This document shows, one piece after another, positions 26,555-36,628 of a stretch of 64,000 nucleotides of DNA; position 1 is the stretch's first letter; the number at the start of each line of letters is the position of its first letter. Location: the NCBI GenBank assembly GCA_016712625.1, contig JADJQQ010000001.1:124001-188000 (forward strand), in the 5' to 3' direction. Below the pieces are notes generated by a model. It was not told the DNA's origin, searched no databases, and saw only the letters and a program-made list of their open reading frames with translations. This stretch comes from Candidatus Competibacteraceae bacterium (GTDB lineage: Bacteria; Pseudomonadota; Gammaproteobacteria; Competibacterales; Competibacteraceae). Position numbers and translations under genes: made by a program.

Positions 26555-27871
26555 TTATGATTCTGACGCTCGAATGGCCAATCCCACGCTTTGCGATTGG
26601 GCCACGAAATCGGGAAATGAGGTATTGACGTTGCGGCAATCCTGAATTCGGATCGAACCGTCGGCCTGGAGCGCGGCCATGGCGAAACTCATGGCGACCC
26701 GATGATCGCCGTGGCTGTCCACCGCACCGCCCGATAGCGCGCCACCCTGAATCACAATCCCGTCAGAGGTCGGCCCGGCCGCGATGCCCAACGCGGTCAG
26801 TCCATCCGCCATGACCTGAATCCGGTCGCTTTCCTTGACGCGCAGCTCCTCCGCGCCGGTCAAGACCGTGACGCCCACGGCGCAAGCGGCGGCAATGAAA
26901 ATGGCGGGAAATTCGTCGATGGCCAGCGGCACCAGGGCTTCGGGAATACGGATACCGTGTAACGGGGCATGGCGCGCCCGCAAATCCGCGACCGGTTCGC
27001 CGCCGGCCACCCGCCGATTCAGGATTTCGATGTCCGCCCCCATCAAGCGCAGAATGTCGATTACGCCGCCGCGCGTCGGATTGACGCCAACATGCTCCAA
27101 CACTAGATCCGAACCCGGCGCGATACTGGCCCCGACCAGAAAAAATGCGGCTGAGGAAATATCCGCCGGAACGTCGATTTCGGTTCCGATCAAGCGCCCT
27201 CCGCCGGTCACCGCCACGGTGCGCTCATTCTCCCGCGCCAAGGGATAGCCGAAACCCGCCAACATCCGTTCGGTATGATCGCGGGTTGGCGCTGGCTCGG
27301 TAATGCGAGTGACCCCACTGGCATAAAGCCCGGCCAGTAGCAGACAGGATTTGACCTGGGCGCTGGCGACCGGCAGCGGATAGTCAATTCCCGCCAAACG
27401 CTGACCGCCGTGAATTTTAAGGGGAGCCGTCCCCTGCCCGGCGCTGTCAATCCGCGCCCCCATGCGGGTCAGCGGCTCCGTCACTCGCCGCATCGGCCGG
27501 CGGGCCAGCGAGGCGTCGCCAGTCAGTACCGTATCGAAAGCCTGCCCGGCCAACAGGCCGCTCATCAAACGCATTGAAGTACCGGAATTGCCCATGTCCA
27601 GCGGTTCGGAGGGAGCGCGCAAGCCGTGTAACCCGACGCCGGGGATGACAACTTTACCCTGATCTGGCCCCGCGATCCGCACGCCCATGCCACGGAACGC
27701 CCGCAGCGTCGCCAGACAATCTTCGCCTTCTAAAAAACCGCTGATGGTCGTGGTGCCTTCAGCCAGCGCGCCGAGCATGATGGCGCGGTGGGAAATTGAT
27801 TTATCGCCCGGAACCCGCAACCGACCGCGCAAGGCTCCGCCGGATTCGACGGTGAAATTTAAATCTGTCAT
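26555..27871 (-). CDS. aroA: 3-phosphoshikimate 1-carboxyvinyltransferase (EPSP synthase)
   Basis: Joins shikimate-3-phosphate and phosphoenolpyruvate on the way to chorismate. 438 residues from ATG 27871; signatures include PGDKSISHRA (about 19-28), GNSGTSMRLM and RVKESDRI. The longer frame to 28048 is unlike the family at its N-terminus. It lies 8 bp after tyrA. Confidence 0.97.
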   Translation of the reverse strand: MTDLNFTVESGGALRGRLRVPGDKSISHRAIMLGALAEGTTTISGFLEGEDCLATLRAFRGMGVRIAGPDQGKVVIPGVGLHGLRAPSEPLDMGNSGTSMRLMSGLLAGQAFDTVLTGDASLARRPMRRVTEPLTRMGARIDSAGQGTAPLKIHGGQRLAGIDYPLPVASAQVKSCLLLAGLYASGVTRITEPAPTRDHTERMLAGFGYPLARENERTVAVTGGGRLIGTEIDVPADISSAAFFLVGASIAPGSDLVLEHVGVNPTRGGVIDILRLMGADIEILNRRVAGGEPVADLRARHAPLHGIRIPEALVPLAIDEFPAIFIAAACAVGVTVLTGAEELRVKESDRIQVMADGLTALGIAAGPTSDGIVIQGGALSGGAVDSHGDHRVAMSFAMAALQADGSIRIQDCRNVNTSFPDFVAQSQSVGLAIRASES

Positions 27872-27879
27872 GGGGAAAT

Positions 27880-28755
27880 TCAGTCGAGATAGAGATTGTC
27901 GCGGGCGCGCTTGGCCCGTTGAAAGAGCGTCAGAATAGCGTCTCGCTCGTCGTGGCGGATGGCGGCGGCCAAGCGCTCCAGATCGGCGGCAAACAGCGCA
28001 ATCATTTCCAACAACTGCTCGCGGTTGGCGACACAGATATCGTGCCACATGCGCGGGTCGCTGGAGGCGATGCGGGTGAAATCCCGGAAACCGCCCGCCG
28101 CATAACGGAAAATTTCCGCTCGATCGTCCATTTGCGCCAGGGTATCGACCAGCGTATAAGCCAGCATGTGCGGCAAATGACTGGTCGCCGCCAACACGGC
28201 GTCATGGTGACGCACGCCCATATCCACCACTTCCGCCCCGGTCAGCTCCCACATTTTCCGGATGAGTCGATGCGCGGCGGCGTCCGTTTCCGCCAGCGGC
28301 GTCAGAATGACCCGGCGCTTTTGAAACAGGGTCGCAAACGAAGCCTCCACCCCGCTTTGCTCTGTGCCCGCGATGGGATGGCCGGGTACGAAATAGGGGG
28401 GAATGCGGCCATAAATCCGCTCGACATCGGCCACCACGCTGCCCTTGGCGCTCCCGACATCCGTCACGACGGCTTCAGGCGCCAGATGGGGGACGATGGC
28501 GCGCAATACCGGCTCAATCGCCCCCAACGGCACGGCGATCACCACCACATCCGCGCCGGCGACCGCGCGCGTGGGATCGGTATCATAGCGATCCACCACG
28601 CCCAAACGCACCGCGGCGCGTAAATTCCGCTCGTTGCGGCCGGAACCGATCACCTCGGCCACTGCGCCTTGCTCGCGGAGCGCGCGCGCCAGCGAACCGC
28701 CGATCAAGCCGACACCGATCACGCACAGCCGTTGAATCAAAGGTTGCTTTGCCAT
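27880..28755 (-). CDS. tyrA: Prephenate/arogenate dehydrogenase
   Basis: NAD(P)-dependent oxidative decarboxylation of prephenate towards tyrosine. It is 291 residues with the Rossmann motif GVGLIGGSLARAL (about 13-25), TDVGSAKGSV, the GHPIAGTEQSGVEA signature and a helical dimerisation half. It lacks an N-terminal chorismate mutase domain, unlike E. coli TyrA. One bp separates it from hisC. Confidence 0.94.
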   Translation of the reverse strand: MAKQPLIQRLCVIGVGLIGGSLARALREQGAVAEVIGSGRNERNLRAAVRLGVVDRYDTDPTRAVAGADVVVIAVPLGAIEPVLRAIVPHLAPEAVVTDVGSAKGSVVADVERIYGRIPPYFVPGHPIAGTEQSGVEASFATLFQKRRVILTPLAETDAAAHRLIRKMWELTGAEVVDMGVRHHDAVLAATSHLPHMLAYTLVDTLAQMDDRAEIFRYAAGGFRDFTRIASSDPRMWHDICVANREQLLEMIALFAADLERLAAAIRHDERDAILTLFQRAKRARDNLYLD

Positions 28756-28756
28756 A

Positions 28757-29884
28757 TTACGGCTTCAGCACATCCGCCAAGGCGTCGATCAGCCGAGCAT
28801 TCTCGGCCTCAACGCCGATACTGATCCGCAAATGGTGGGGCAAACCATAATTGTCCACCGGCCGGGCGATCACGCCCCGCTTCAGCAGTTCGACAAATAC
28901 GTCACGCCCGGCTCGATGGCCGAGATCGACACACAGGAAATTGCCGGCTGACGGCAGCCAAGTCAAACCAAATTGCCGACATGTTTCTTGCAACTGCCGC
29001 ATGCCGGCCCGGTTGGCGGCTTTACCCCGTTCCAAATGATCGAGATCGCCCAGCGCCGCCGTCGCCGCCGCCAACGCCAAGCTATTGACGTTGAATGGCT
29101 CGCGCACTCGATTCAGTAAATCGGCCACCTGGGGATCGGACACGGCATAACCAACCCGCAATCCGGCCAAGCCGTAGGCTTTGGAAAAGGTGCGCGTCAC
29201 CACCAAATTGGGGAAATGTCCAAGCCAATGCAACGCATCGGGACAATCCAGCTCCGGTTCAACGTATTCGAAATAGGCCTCATCGATGACCACGATAACC
29301 TGCTTGGGAATCGCTGTCAGAAAGGCTTCCAGTTCGCTAGTTTTCAGCCAGGTGCCGGTGGGATTGTTCGGATTGGCGACAAAAACCACGCGCGTGCGGT
29401 CGTTGACCAGCGCCCGCATCGCCGCCAGATCATGGCCGTAAGGCATGGCGTGATCGGGCGGATTAGCCTTGGCGACTCGCGCCGTGGCGCCGATGGCCTG
29501 GGTGACGATGGGATAGACGGCGAAAGCGTGCTCGGAAAAAATCGCCTCGTATTCCGTGGTCAAAAAGGCGCGGGCCACCAATTCCAGCACATCGTTGGAA
29601 CCGTTGCCGAGCGTTAACGCCGCCATCGGTACGTTAAGCCGCTGCGATAGCGCCACTTTCAGATTAAAACCGTTCCCGTCGGGATAGCGGGCGATATCGC
29701 TCAAAGCGTCCCGCGCGGCGGCGAGTCCTTTGGGGCTGGGGCCAAGCGGATTCTCGTTGGACGCCAGCTTCACGATGTCGCTCAAGCCGTATTCCCGGCG
29801 CAGCTCGCTTTCGGGCTTGCCGGGCTGATAGGGTTGCAAGGTACGGACGCCGGGCGCCGCCAATGCAAAATAATCACAGCTCAT
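28757..29884 (-). CDS. hisC: Histidinol-phosphate aminotransferase
   Basis: PLP enzyme of histidine synthesis, often also acting on aromatic substrates when placed in this pheA-tyrA-aroA neighbourhood. From ATG 29884 it has 375 residues: SNENPLGPS near the N-terminus, NPNNPTGTW, DEAYFEY and the PLP-lysine region TRTFSKAYGLAGLRVGY. It is separate from the main his operon, so a role in aromatic amino acid transamination is plausible by context. Confidence 0.94.
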   Translation of the reverse strand: MSCDYFALAAPGVRTLQPYQPGKPESELRREYGLSDIVKLASNENPLGPSPKGLAAARDALSDIARYPDGNGFNLKVALSQRLNVPMAALTLGNGSNDVLELVARAFLTTEYEAIFSEHAFAVYPIVTQAIGATARVAKANPPDHAMPYGHDLAAMRALVNDRTRVVFVANPNNPTGTWLKTSELEAFLTAIPKQVIVVIDEAYFEYVEPELDCPDALHWLGHFPNLVVTRTFSKAYGLAGLRVGYAVSDPQVADLLNRVREPFNVNSLALAAATAALGDLDHLERGKAANRAGMRQLQETCRQFGLTWLPSAGNFLCVDLGHRAGRDVFVELLKRGVIARPVDNYGLPHHLRISIGVEAENARLIDALADVLKP

Positions 29885-29924
29885 ACGTGGAATCTCAAAA
29901 TTTGATGGAGCGTCAGATGGGTCG

Positions 29925-31010
29925 TTACAACACGCCTTTCGGATACGATCCCAACACCCGGAACAGGCTGGCCTGCTCGCGCAGTTCCGCCAGCGCGCCA
30001 GCCACCGGCTCGTCCTGGGCATGGCCGTCCAGATCAATAAAGAACACATAATCCCACATACCGCGCCGCGAGGGCCGCGATTCAATTCGGTTCATGCTGA
30101 CGTTGTGGCGGGCCAGCGGCTCCAGCAACTTGAACAGCGCGCCGGGCCGGTTGAGCGAGGCCACCAGCAACGCGGTCTTGTCATCGCCGGAAGGCTGGAT
30201 CGGTTGGGTGCCGACGATCAAGAACCGGGTGGTGTTATTCGGCTCGTCCTCAATGTTGCGCACCAGCGTCGGCAACTCATAAATATCCGCCGCGCACTGA
30301 CCGGCGATAGCCGCCGCGTCCGGTTCCTCGCGCACCCGCCGGGCCGCTTCGCCGTTGCTGCTTACTTCGATTTTTTCGACCCGTGGCAGGCTGGTGTCGA
30401 GCCATTCCCGGCATTGGGCCAGCGATTGGCGGTGGGAATAGATGCGGCGGACGGCGCTTAGCTCGGCGGCGCGAGTGATGAGATGGTGGTTGATACGCAT
30501 CTGTACTTCGCCGCAAATCCGCAGCGGCGATTGCAGAAACATATCCAGCGTGTGATTGACCACGCCTTCGGTGGAGTTTTCCACCGGCGCCACCCCGTAG
30601 TCGGCGGAACCGGCCTCAACCTCGCGAAATACCTCATCAATGGCGCGCAACGGGATGCTGTGAATGGATTTACCGAAATGCTTGAGCGCCGCCGCCTGGG
30701 TGAACGTCCCTTCCGGCCCCAGAAAAGCGATGCGCAGCGGTTCCTCCAACGCCAGACAGGCCGACATGATCTCACGGAACAAACGGGCCATTTCCTCGTT
30801 GCTGAGCGGCCCCCGATTGGCTTCGATCACCCGCCGCAACACATGGGCTTCCCGCTCGGGGCGATAGAGATTGCCGCTCGCGCCAGCGGCCTGCTTCAGA
30901 CCGCCGATCTGCTGGGCGCAGCGCGCGCGCTCAGTGATCAGCGCCTGAATCTCCCGATCCAGCGCGTCAATCCGTTCGCGCAGCGCCTGCAAGCTATCCG
31001 CTTCGCTCAT
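29925..31010 (-). CDS. pheA: Bifunctional chorismate mutase / prephenate dehydratase
   Basis: Makes prephenate and then phenylpyruvate for phenylalanine. It is 361 residues: AroQ chorismate mutase helices (residues 1-90, LRERIDALDREIQ), the dehydratase domain (FLGPEGTFTQAAA, VENSTEGVVN) and a C-terminal ACT domain (RPGALFKLLEPLARHNVSMNRIESRP). The ATG overlaps the gyrA stop by 4 bp. Confidence 0.97.
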   Translation of the reverse strand: MSEADSLQALRERIDALDREIQALITERARCAQQIGGLKQAAGASGNLYRPEREAHVLRRVIEANRGPLSNEEMARLFREIMSACLALEEPLRIAFLGPEGTFTQAAALKHFGKSIHSIPLRAIDEVFREVEAGSADYGVAPVENSTEGVVNHTLDMFLQSPLRICGEVQMRINHHLITRAAELSAVRRIYSHRQSLAQCREWLDTSLPRVEKIEVSSNGEAARRVREEPDAAAIAGQCAADIYELPTLVRNIEDEPNNTTRFLIVGTQPIQPSGDDKTALLVASLNRPGALFKLLEPLARHNVSMNRIESRPSRRGMWDYVFFIDLDGHAQDEPVAGALAELREQASLFRVLGSYPKGVL

Positions 31011-33619
31011 TCAGTTTCTCCGCCGGCAGTGCTTTCCTCATCCGACGCCAGGCCGTTGTCATCCCCCGCCAAGTCGCCATTGCTTTCCATCTCTCCCATG
31101 CCCTCGATTTTTTCGACGCCGACCAGTTTTTCGGTCCCTTGCAAGGCGATCAGTTTCACCCCCTGGGTGTTGCGGCTCACCAGTGAAATCCCTTCGACTG
31201 GGGTTCGCACCAAGGTGCCGCCGTCGGTGATCAACATGATTTCTTGATCGCCTTCCACCTGCACCGCTCCGATCACTCGCCCGTTGCGCTCAGAGGTTTG
31301 AATGGCAATCACCCCTTGCCCGCCACGGGCCTTGCGCGGGTAATCGGCGACTGGCGTGCGCTTGCCGAAGCCGTTTTCGGTCACGGTCAGCACCGCGCCT
31401 TCGCCCACCACGATCAGGGCGATCACTTTCTGGGCTTGATCCAGGCGAATACCGCGCACGCCATGGGCGGAACGGCCCATATTCCGCACCTCGGTCTCAG
31501 CGAAGCGCACCGCTTTACCGGCGTCGGTCAACAGCATGATGTCGCATTGGCCGTGCGTCAATTCCACGTTCACCAGCTGATCGCCATCGCCCAGATCAAT
31601 CGCGATGATACCGCCGGGGCGCGGGCGAGAATATTCGGACAATGGGGTTTTCTTGACCGTACCGCTGGCGGTGGCGAAAAACACGTAACGATCATCACTG
31701 AACTCGCGCACCGCCAATACCGCGTTGATCCGCTCGCCTTCCTCCAGCGGCAACAAGTTGACGATCGGCTTGCCGCGCGCGGTGCGGCCCGCTTGCGGCA
31801 GCTCGTAAACCTTCTTCCAGTACACGCGACCGCGATTAGAGAAACACAGCACGGTATCGTGGGTGCTGGCGATGAACAGTTTGTCCACGAAATCTTCTTC
31901 CTTGACCCTGGTCGCCGCTCGGCCGCGCCCGCCGCGCCGTTGCGCCCGATAGAGCGACAAGGGTTGTGACTTCACATAACCGGCGTGGGACAGCGTGACC
32001 ACCATTGCTTCCTCGGTGATCAGATCTTCCAGATTGAGATTCTGCTCGTCAGGTTGGATCACCGTGCGGCGCAGGTCGCCATATTGGGCATGCAGCTCCT
32101 GTAATTCAGTGCGAATCACCGCGGTCAGCCGTTCGGGCTGAGTGAGAATGGCCAGCAGTTGCTGAATCCGACCCAACAACTCCTGATATTCATCGAATAG
32201 CTTGCGCTGTTCCAGCCCGGTCAAGCGGTGCAGCCGCAGATCGAGAATCGCTTGGGCTTGAGCTGGCGATAATCGGTAGCCGGCTTGGCTCAAGCCATAC
32301 GCCGCCGGCAAATCGTCGGGTCTTGAGGCCGCCGCGCCGGCTTGTCCCAGAAATTCAGTGACCAAGCCCGGCAGCCAGACCCGTTCCAGTAACGCGGCTT
32401 TAGCCCCCGCCGGATCGGCGGCCGAACGAATCAAAGCGATCAGCGAGTCGAGATTGGCGAGCGCCACCGCCAGTCCCTCGACGATATGGGCCCGCTCGCG
32501 GGTCTTGCGCAATTCAAAAATCGTGCGTCGCACCACCACCTCGCGGCGATGCGCCAGAAAGGCTTCCAATACCTGCTTGAGGTTGAGCAGTCGCGGCTGC
32601 CCATCCACCAATGCCACCATATTGACGCTGAACACGCATTGCAACGACGTGTGCAGGAACAAATTATTGAGCACGACCTCGGCATTCTCGTTGCGCCGCA
32701 ACTCAATGTAGATCCGCATTCCATCCTTGTCGGATTCATCGCGGAGCTCGGTGATACCCTCGATTTTTTTCTCTTTAACCAGTTCCGCGATCTTCTCGAT
32801 CAACCGCGCCTTGTTCACCTGATAGGGTAGTTCGGTGACGATGATCGCTTGGCGGCCCCGTTCTTCGTCGGTCTCGATCTCGGTGCGGGCCCGCATCTGC
32901 ACCCGGCCTCGACCCGTGGCGTAAGCATCCTGAATGCCGCGGGCACCGTTGATCAGGCCAGCGGTGGGAAAATCCGGCCCCGGCAAATAGCGCATTAATT
33001 CCTTGATGCCCAGCTTTGAATCGTCAATCAGCGCGATGCAGGCATCCACCACCTCGCCCAGGTTGTGCGGGGGGATGTTGGTCGCCATGCCAACGGCGAT
33101 GCCGGAAGAACCGTTGACCAGCAGATTGGGCAGGCGAGCGGGGAAAACAGTCGGCTCGCGTTCCGATTCGTCGTAGTTTGGGACGAAATCGACGGTTTCC
33201 TTATCAAGGTCAGCCAGCATTTCTTGGGCGACCCGCGCCATGCGGACTTCGGTGTAACGCATCGCCGCCGGCGCATCGCCGTCGATGCTGCCGAAATTAC
33301 CCTGCCCGTCCACCAGCATATAGCGCAGCGAAAACGGCTGAGCCATGCGGACGATGGTGTCATAAACGGCGGTGTCCCCGTGCGGGTGGTATTTACCGAT
33401 CACATCGCCGACCACGCGGGCGGACTTTTTATAAGGTTTGTTCCAGTCGTTGCCCAGTTCGCTCATGGCGAACAGCACTCGTCGATGCACCGGCTTGAGG
33501 CCGTCGCGCACATCCGGCAAGGCCCGGCCCACAATCACGCTCATGGCGTAATCGAGATAGGATTGCCGCATCTCATCTTCCAGATTGACCGATAAAATCT
33601 CTTTAGCAATGTCAGTCAT
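31007..33619 (-). CDS. gyrA: DNA gyrase subunit A
   Basis: Cleaves and rejoins DNA in negative supercoiling. It is 870 residues. The catalytic Tyr lies in the AAMRYTEVRM segment and the quinolone-resistance region reads KYHPHGDTAVYDTIVRMAQ, with Asp rather than Ser at the codon-83-equivalent zone needing alignment. C-terminal beta-pinwheel repeats with the RGGRGRAATRVKEEDF GyrA-box region and an acidic tail are present. serC, usually between gyrA and pheA, is missing. Confidence 0.97.
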   Translation of the reverse strand: MTDIAKEILSVNLEDEMRQSYLDYAMSVIVGRALPDVRDGLKPVHRRVLFAMSELGNDWNKPYKKSARVVGDVIGKYHPHGDTAVYDTIVRMAQPFSLRYMLVDGQGNFGSIDGDAPAAMRYTEVRMARVAQEMLADLDKETVDFVPNYDESEREPTVFPARLPNLLVNGSSGIAVGMATNIPPHNLGEVVDACIALIDDSKLGIKELMRYLPGPDFPTAGLINGARGIQDAYATGRGRVQMRARTEIETDEERGRQAIIVTELPYQVNKARLIEKIAELVKEKKIEGITELRDESDKDGMRIYIELRRNENAEVVLNNLFLHTSLQCVFSVNMVALVDGQPRLLNLKQVLEAFLAHRREVVVRRTIFELRKTRERAHIVEGLAVALANLDSLIALIRSAADPAGAKAALLERVWLPGLVTEFLGQAGAAASRPDDLPAAYGLSQAGYRLSPAQAQAILDLRLHRLTGLEQRKLFDEYQELLGRIQQLLAILTQPERLTAVIRTELQELHAQYGDLRRTVIQPDEQNLNLEDLITEEAMVVTLSHAGYVKSQPLSLYRAQRRGGRGRAATRVKEEDFVDKLFIASTHDTVLCFSNRGRVYWKKVYELPQAGRTARGKPIVNLLPLEEGERINAVLAVREFSDDRYVFFATASGTVKKTPLSEYSRPRPGGIIAIDLGDGDQLVNVELTHGQCDIMLLTDAGKAVRFAETEVRNMGRSAHGVRGIRLDQAQKVIALIVVGEGAVLTVTENGFGKRTPVADYPRKARGGQGVIAIQTSERNGRVIGAVQVEGDQEIMLITDGGTLVRTPVEGISLVSRNTQGVKLIALQGTEKLVGVEKIEGMGEMESNGDLAGDDNGLASDEESTAGGETE

Positions 33620-33673
33620 TCGCGACCCTAGTCTCCATATTAATCCGCTATCAGCCTAGCGATTAGAGAGAGA

Positions 33674-33682
33674 ATTGTATCA
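33674..33682 (-). promoter_or_regulatory. Possible extended -10 promoter for gyrA
   Basis: On the minus strand TGATACAAT (33682-33674) lies 55 bp before the gyrA ATG: an extended -10 element with no good -35 partner. Confidence 0.4.
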
Positions 33683-33797
33683 CAGCGGGGGTAGCGGGCC
33701 GCGCGGCGAGACAGTCATTTTTCCCGCGCTTTGGCGGAGCAACTTCCCATGGAGAGGCAATTCCCCACCGTTTGGCACGCACCATCCCGGACTCACT

Positions 33798-35321
33798 TCA
33801 ATATCCTACACGCGCCGGCAAATTCGCCAGCCAACGGCCGGCGCGACCCAACTGCTGGCCCAGCAAGGCCCAGTTTTCCCGGCGTTTCCGTTCTTCCAAA
33901 CAACGCAGGAATCGCACCCGATCCGCTGCATCCTGCCGTTGCAGAATGGCCGCCCACAACACATCATCGACGTTATAAAGGCGACCCTCAGCCAAACAAA
34001 CCGGAATCACCGCTTCCGCCGACACGGCCAGATCCGCCGCTACCGCTTCCACCGCCGCGCGGATGCTGGCGGCCTTGGGGTTGGTCGAATTCTGTAAGTC
34101 GTAGGGAGGTTGCCATTCGCGGGACGGCCGCAGTTGATCGATATGGGTAACTACAACCAGTAAGGGCGGCGGCCGACGGTCGGAGCGAGTGGCATACCAG
34201 CCGCGCAGAGTATCCAGCAAGGCTCGATCCACCTGCCGATCCGGCCGGTGCGCGGGACAAACCCACAGAATCAGATCCGCGGCCAGCGCGGCGCGTTTAA
34301 GGGCTTTCTCATCGAGTAATGGGGTATCGAAGCCGGGCGTATCGAAGATCAGAGCGGTCTCTAGGCCATCGCGCGTCAGCTGATACGGCGCCAAGTTAGT
34401 GGTCGTGTCCGGCAGAATGTCGGTAGCGGCGATCAACCGACCGAACAGGGCGTTAATCAGGCTCGACTTGCCCGCGCTGGCCCGTCCCAGCACCACGATT
34501 CGCAGCGGCTCCGTGAGGGGCGCCGCCGCGGCTTGCGCCAAATCGGCCTCGGAAACCACCGCTGGCGTGGCGTCGCTTAACGGCAGCCGGCCGCTGTAAA
34601 GGGCGATGGCGTAATAACCGACCTTGCGCACGTATTCGCGCAGCAGCCATCGATGCAGTTCGGCCCAGGCGACGCCGTAACCGCGATCGCGCACCTGTCC
34701 CCACAATTCGCTCAACAGCGCATTGGCCGGACTGATCACCAAACGCCCGGCGCGATAGACATTGAACCAACGTTCGGCCGACTCTTTCCACCGCTGCACC
34801 CGCAGCAGGTCGCCGATGGTCAGCCGATGGCTGAAGGGAATATTACGGACGACGGAATCGCGCAAATCACGACTGGCGCGCTCGATAATCAGCAGCATAT
34901 GCGGCACGGTTAGTTCCAGTAGCGGCCGATCCGCTTTCGGATGGTAAGAGCGGGCCACAGCGTCCAAGACCTTTTGCCCCAACAACCAAATTCGATCGCC
35001 GTCATCCAGCGGATTGTCTTCCGGCTTTACTTCGTCCGCCACTCGCTCCACCGCCGCCCAAGCCTCATCGGCGCTCGGCGGCCAGTACGGATCGGGCGCG
35101 GTCGAGGCGTCGGCCAGCAACCGACGATCCCGGCGACGCAAGGCGTACTGGAGGCCGTAACCGATGGCGCTGCTGCCCACCATCGCCAGCAACCACCAGC
35201 GCAGTCCATGGGATTCCCACAGCCACAACGCGCCAAGCGGCAATAACGCAAGGATCGGCAGCGCCCACAACAGCAGCGCGGCCAGCCGCAAGGGATCGAA
35301 ACGGCTCAACAAACGTTTCAT
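33798..35321 (-). CDS. Membrane-anchored Era/dynamin-like GTPase of unknown role
   Basis: A 507-residue protein. Two N-terminal membrane helices (about 12-34 and 41-60), a helical linker of about 200 residues, then a GTPase domain from about residue 270: G1 GRASAGKSS, a Thr-rich switch (DTTTNLAPY), G3 DTPGF and G4 THID. A helical C-terminus ends in a basic stretch. Its start overlaps the upstream GTPase gene by 4 bp, so both are likely made together. Resembles GTPases loosely assigned to the YcjX/YcjF and Era groups; the cellular role is not known. It converges on nothing and precedes gyrA in the same direction by 178 bp. Confidence 0.8.
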   Translation of the reverse strand: MKRLLSRFDPLRLAALLLWALPILALLPLGALWLWESHGLRWWLLAMVGSSAIGYGLQYALRRRDRRLLADASTAPDPYWPPSADEAWAAVERVADEVKPEDNPLDDGDRIWLLGQKVLDAVARSYHPKADRPLLELTVPHMLLIIERASRDLRDSVVRNIPFSHRLTIGDLLRVQRWKESAERWFNVYRAGRLVISPANALLSELWGQVRDRGYGVAWAELHRWLLREYVRKVGYYAIALYSGRLPLSDATPAVVSEADLAQAAAAPLTEPLRIVVLGRASAGKSSLINALFGRLIAATDILPDTTTNLAPYQLTRDGLETALIFDTPGFDTPLLDEKALKRAALAADLILWVCPAHRPDRQVDRALLDTLRGWYATRSDRRPPPLLVVVTHIDQLRPSREWQPPYDLQNSTNPKAASIRAAVEAVAADLAVSAEAVIPVCLAEGRLYNVDDVLWAAILQRQDAADRVRFLRCLEERKRRENWALLGQQLGRAGRWLANLPARVGY

Positions 35322-36529
35322 GAGGAAGGCGATCCCGGCTTTGATTTCAGAATGTTGGCGCCAGCGACCAAGGCGTCGGCATAGATCTGCCGCAATCGCG
35401 CGGGATCGACCGCTCTCCCTTCCCGCCGTCTGGCAAAATAATAACCAGCCGCTTTACCGAGTGCGAAAGTGGTGGCGCCGCCGGCCGAAGCGCCCCACAC
35501 CGCCCCGACTGTTTGCCCCCAACCGGGAATCAGCTTGACAATTTCACGGCCCAGCAGCCGCGCGACATACGCAACGCCAACGCTGGCGCCCAACAGTCCG
35601 AGAAACTCAGAAACCGACCGCCGGTCCCAGCTCTGACCGTACAGTTTAGCGAGCGTGTGCAGCAACTTGGCCTGCACCGCCGGCACGCCGACCAGATCGA
35701 CCAGCGGCAAGGCGCCCACGCCGGCGGCGGCAACGGCATAACCCGCGATGTGGGGATGGGCGGTGCGGGCGTAGGTATCACGCACCCCCGCATCGCCGCG
35801 CAACAGTGTTTGCAAGCGCAAGGTCGATATCTCTTCAACCGCCGCCCACAGCGCTTCCAATCCGTAATTGACCGGCTCCCAACCGTCTTCGGGCTGGGTC
35901 AAATCAATAGGAACCCAACGCGCGGAGGTCGCGCCGGGCAACGAACCCAAGCGCCGGCGCTGCTCTAACAAGGCGCGAGCCAAATCGCTGGGAACCTGAT
36001 GAGGCAACGGTTCAAGCTGATAAGGGTACGGCTCGATATGCTCGCCCCCCGGCATATAAAGCTCGTGCAAGCCGGTCTGAGCCATCAGCACCGGCCATTC
36101 AGGATGACGCCGTCGAACGGTGTGCAACACCTCAAAGATTTGATCCTGGCGGATATCGGCCGCTTTCATCACGCCCAGCAACAAATGCGCCCGCGACTCA
36201 CAATACTGAATATCGTCGGCTGGATCGTAGGCGACCTCGCCCAAACCTCGCGTATCCAGAAAACGCACGACTGGCGCTTCGGCCGGAAAATCATAAAATC
36301 GCGCCGTTCGGGTGCAGGGCTGAAAACCATTACCGATTTCGGCGGTTTCACTCCCGGTCAGGGCGCGGATGATCGACGTTTTACCAGCTTGAGCCTTACC
36401 CAATAGCCAAACCACCGGTAACGGTTGTCGCGCCCGCGCCGCGCGCAACGCGTCATCAAGCGTCGCCGCATCGACTTGCGGATTCAGTAACGCGTCGCTT
36501 AACCGGCGCCATAAATCAGATTTAGCCAT
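35318..36529 (-). CDS. GTPase with C-terminal YcjF-like (DUF697) domain
   Basis: About 403 residues from ATG 36529 (TTG 36565 also possible; neither has a clear ribosome site). G1 LGKAQAGKTS (about 40-49) and G3 DTRGLGE are visible; the G4 position reads QTGLHE rather than NKxD, so nucleotide specificity is uncertain. After residue 260 come hydrophobic helices with ALPLVDLVGVPAVQAKLLHTLAKLYG, the DUF697 pattern, and a glycine-rich GWGQTVGAVWGASAGGATTFALGKAAGYY membrane-active segment whose pieces suggest association with the inner membrane. Overlaps the next GTPase gene by 4 bp. Confidence 0.8.
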   Translation of the reverse strand: MAKSDLWRRLSDALLNPQVDAATLDDALRAARARQPLPVVWLLGKAQAGKTSIIRALTGSETAEIGNGFQPCTRTARFYDFPAEAPVVRFLDTRGLGEVAYDPADDIQYCESRAHLLLGVMKAADIRQDQIFEVLHTVRRRHPEWPVLMAQTGLHELYMPGGEHIEPYPYQLEPLPHQVPSDLARALLEQRRRLGSLPGATSARWVPIDLTQPEDGWEPVNYGLEALWAAVEEISTLRLQTLLRGDAGVRDTYARTAHPHIAGYAVAAAGVGALPLVDLVGVPAVQAKLLHTLAKLYGQSWDRRSVSEFLGLLGASVGVAYVARLLGREIVKLIPGWGQTVGAVWGASAGGATTFALGKAAGYYFARRREGRAVDPARLRQIYADALVAGANILKSKPGSPSS

Positions 36530-36628
36530 GATTCGCCCGACGATGATTAAACCAGAGAACGGCAACCTGGGGAGCGATACCTTCAGGCTGAAATGCCGCT
36601 TCTGAAATAAGATACTCCTCCTACCGCC

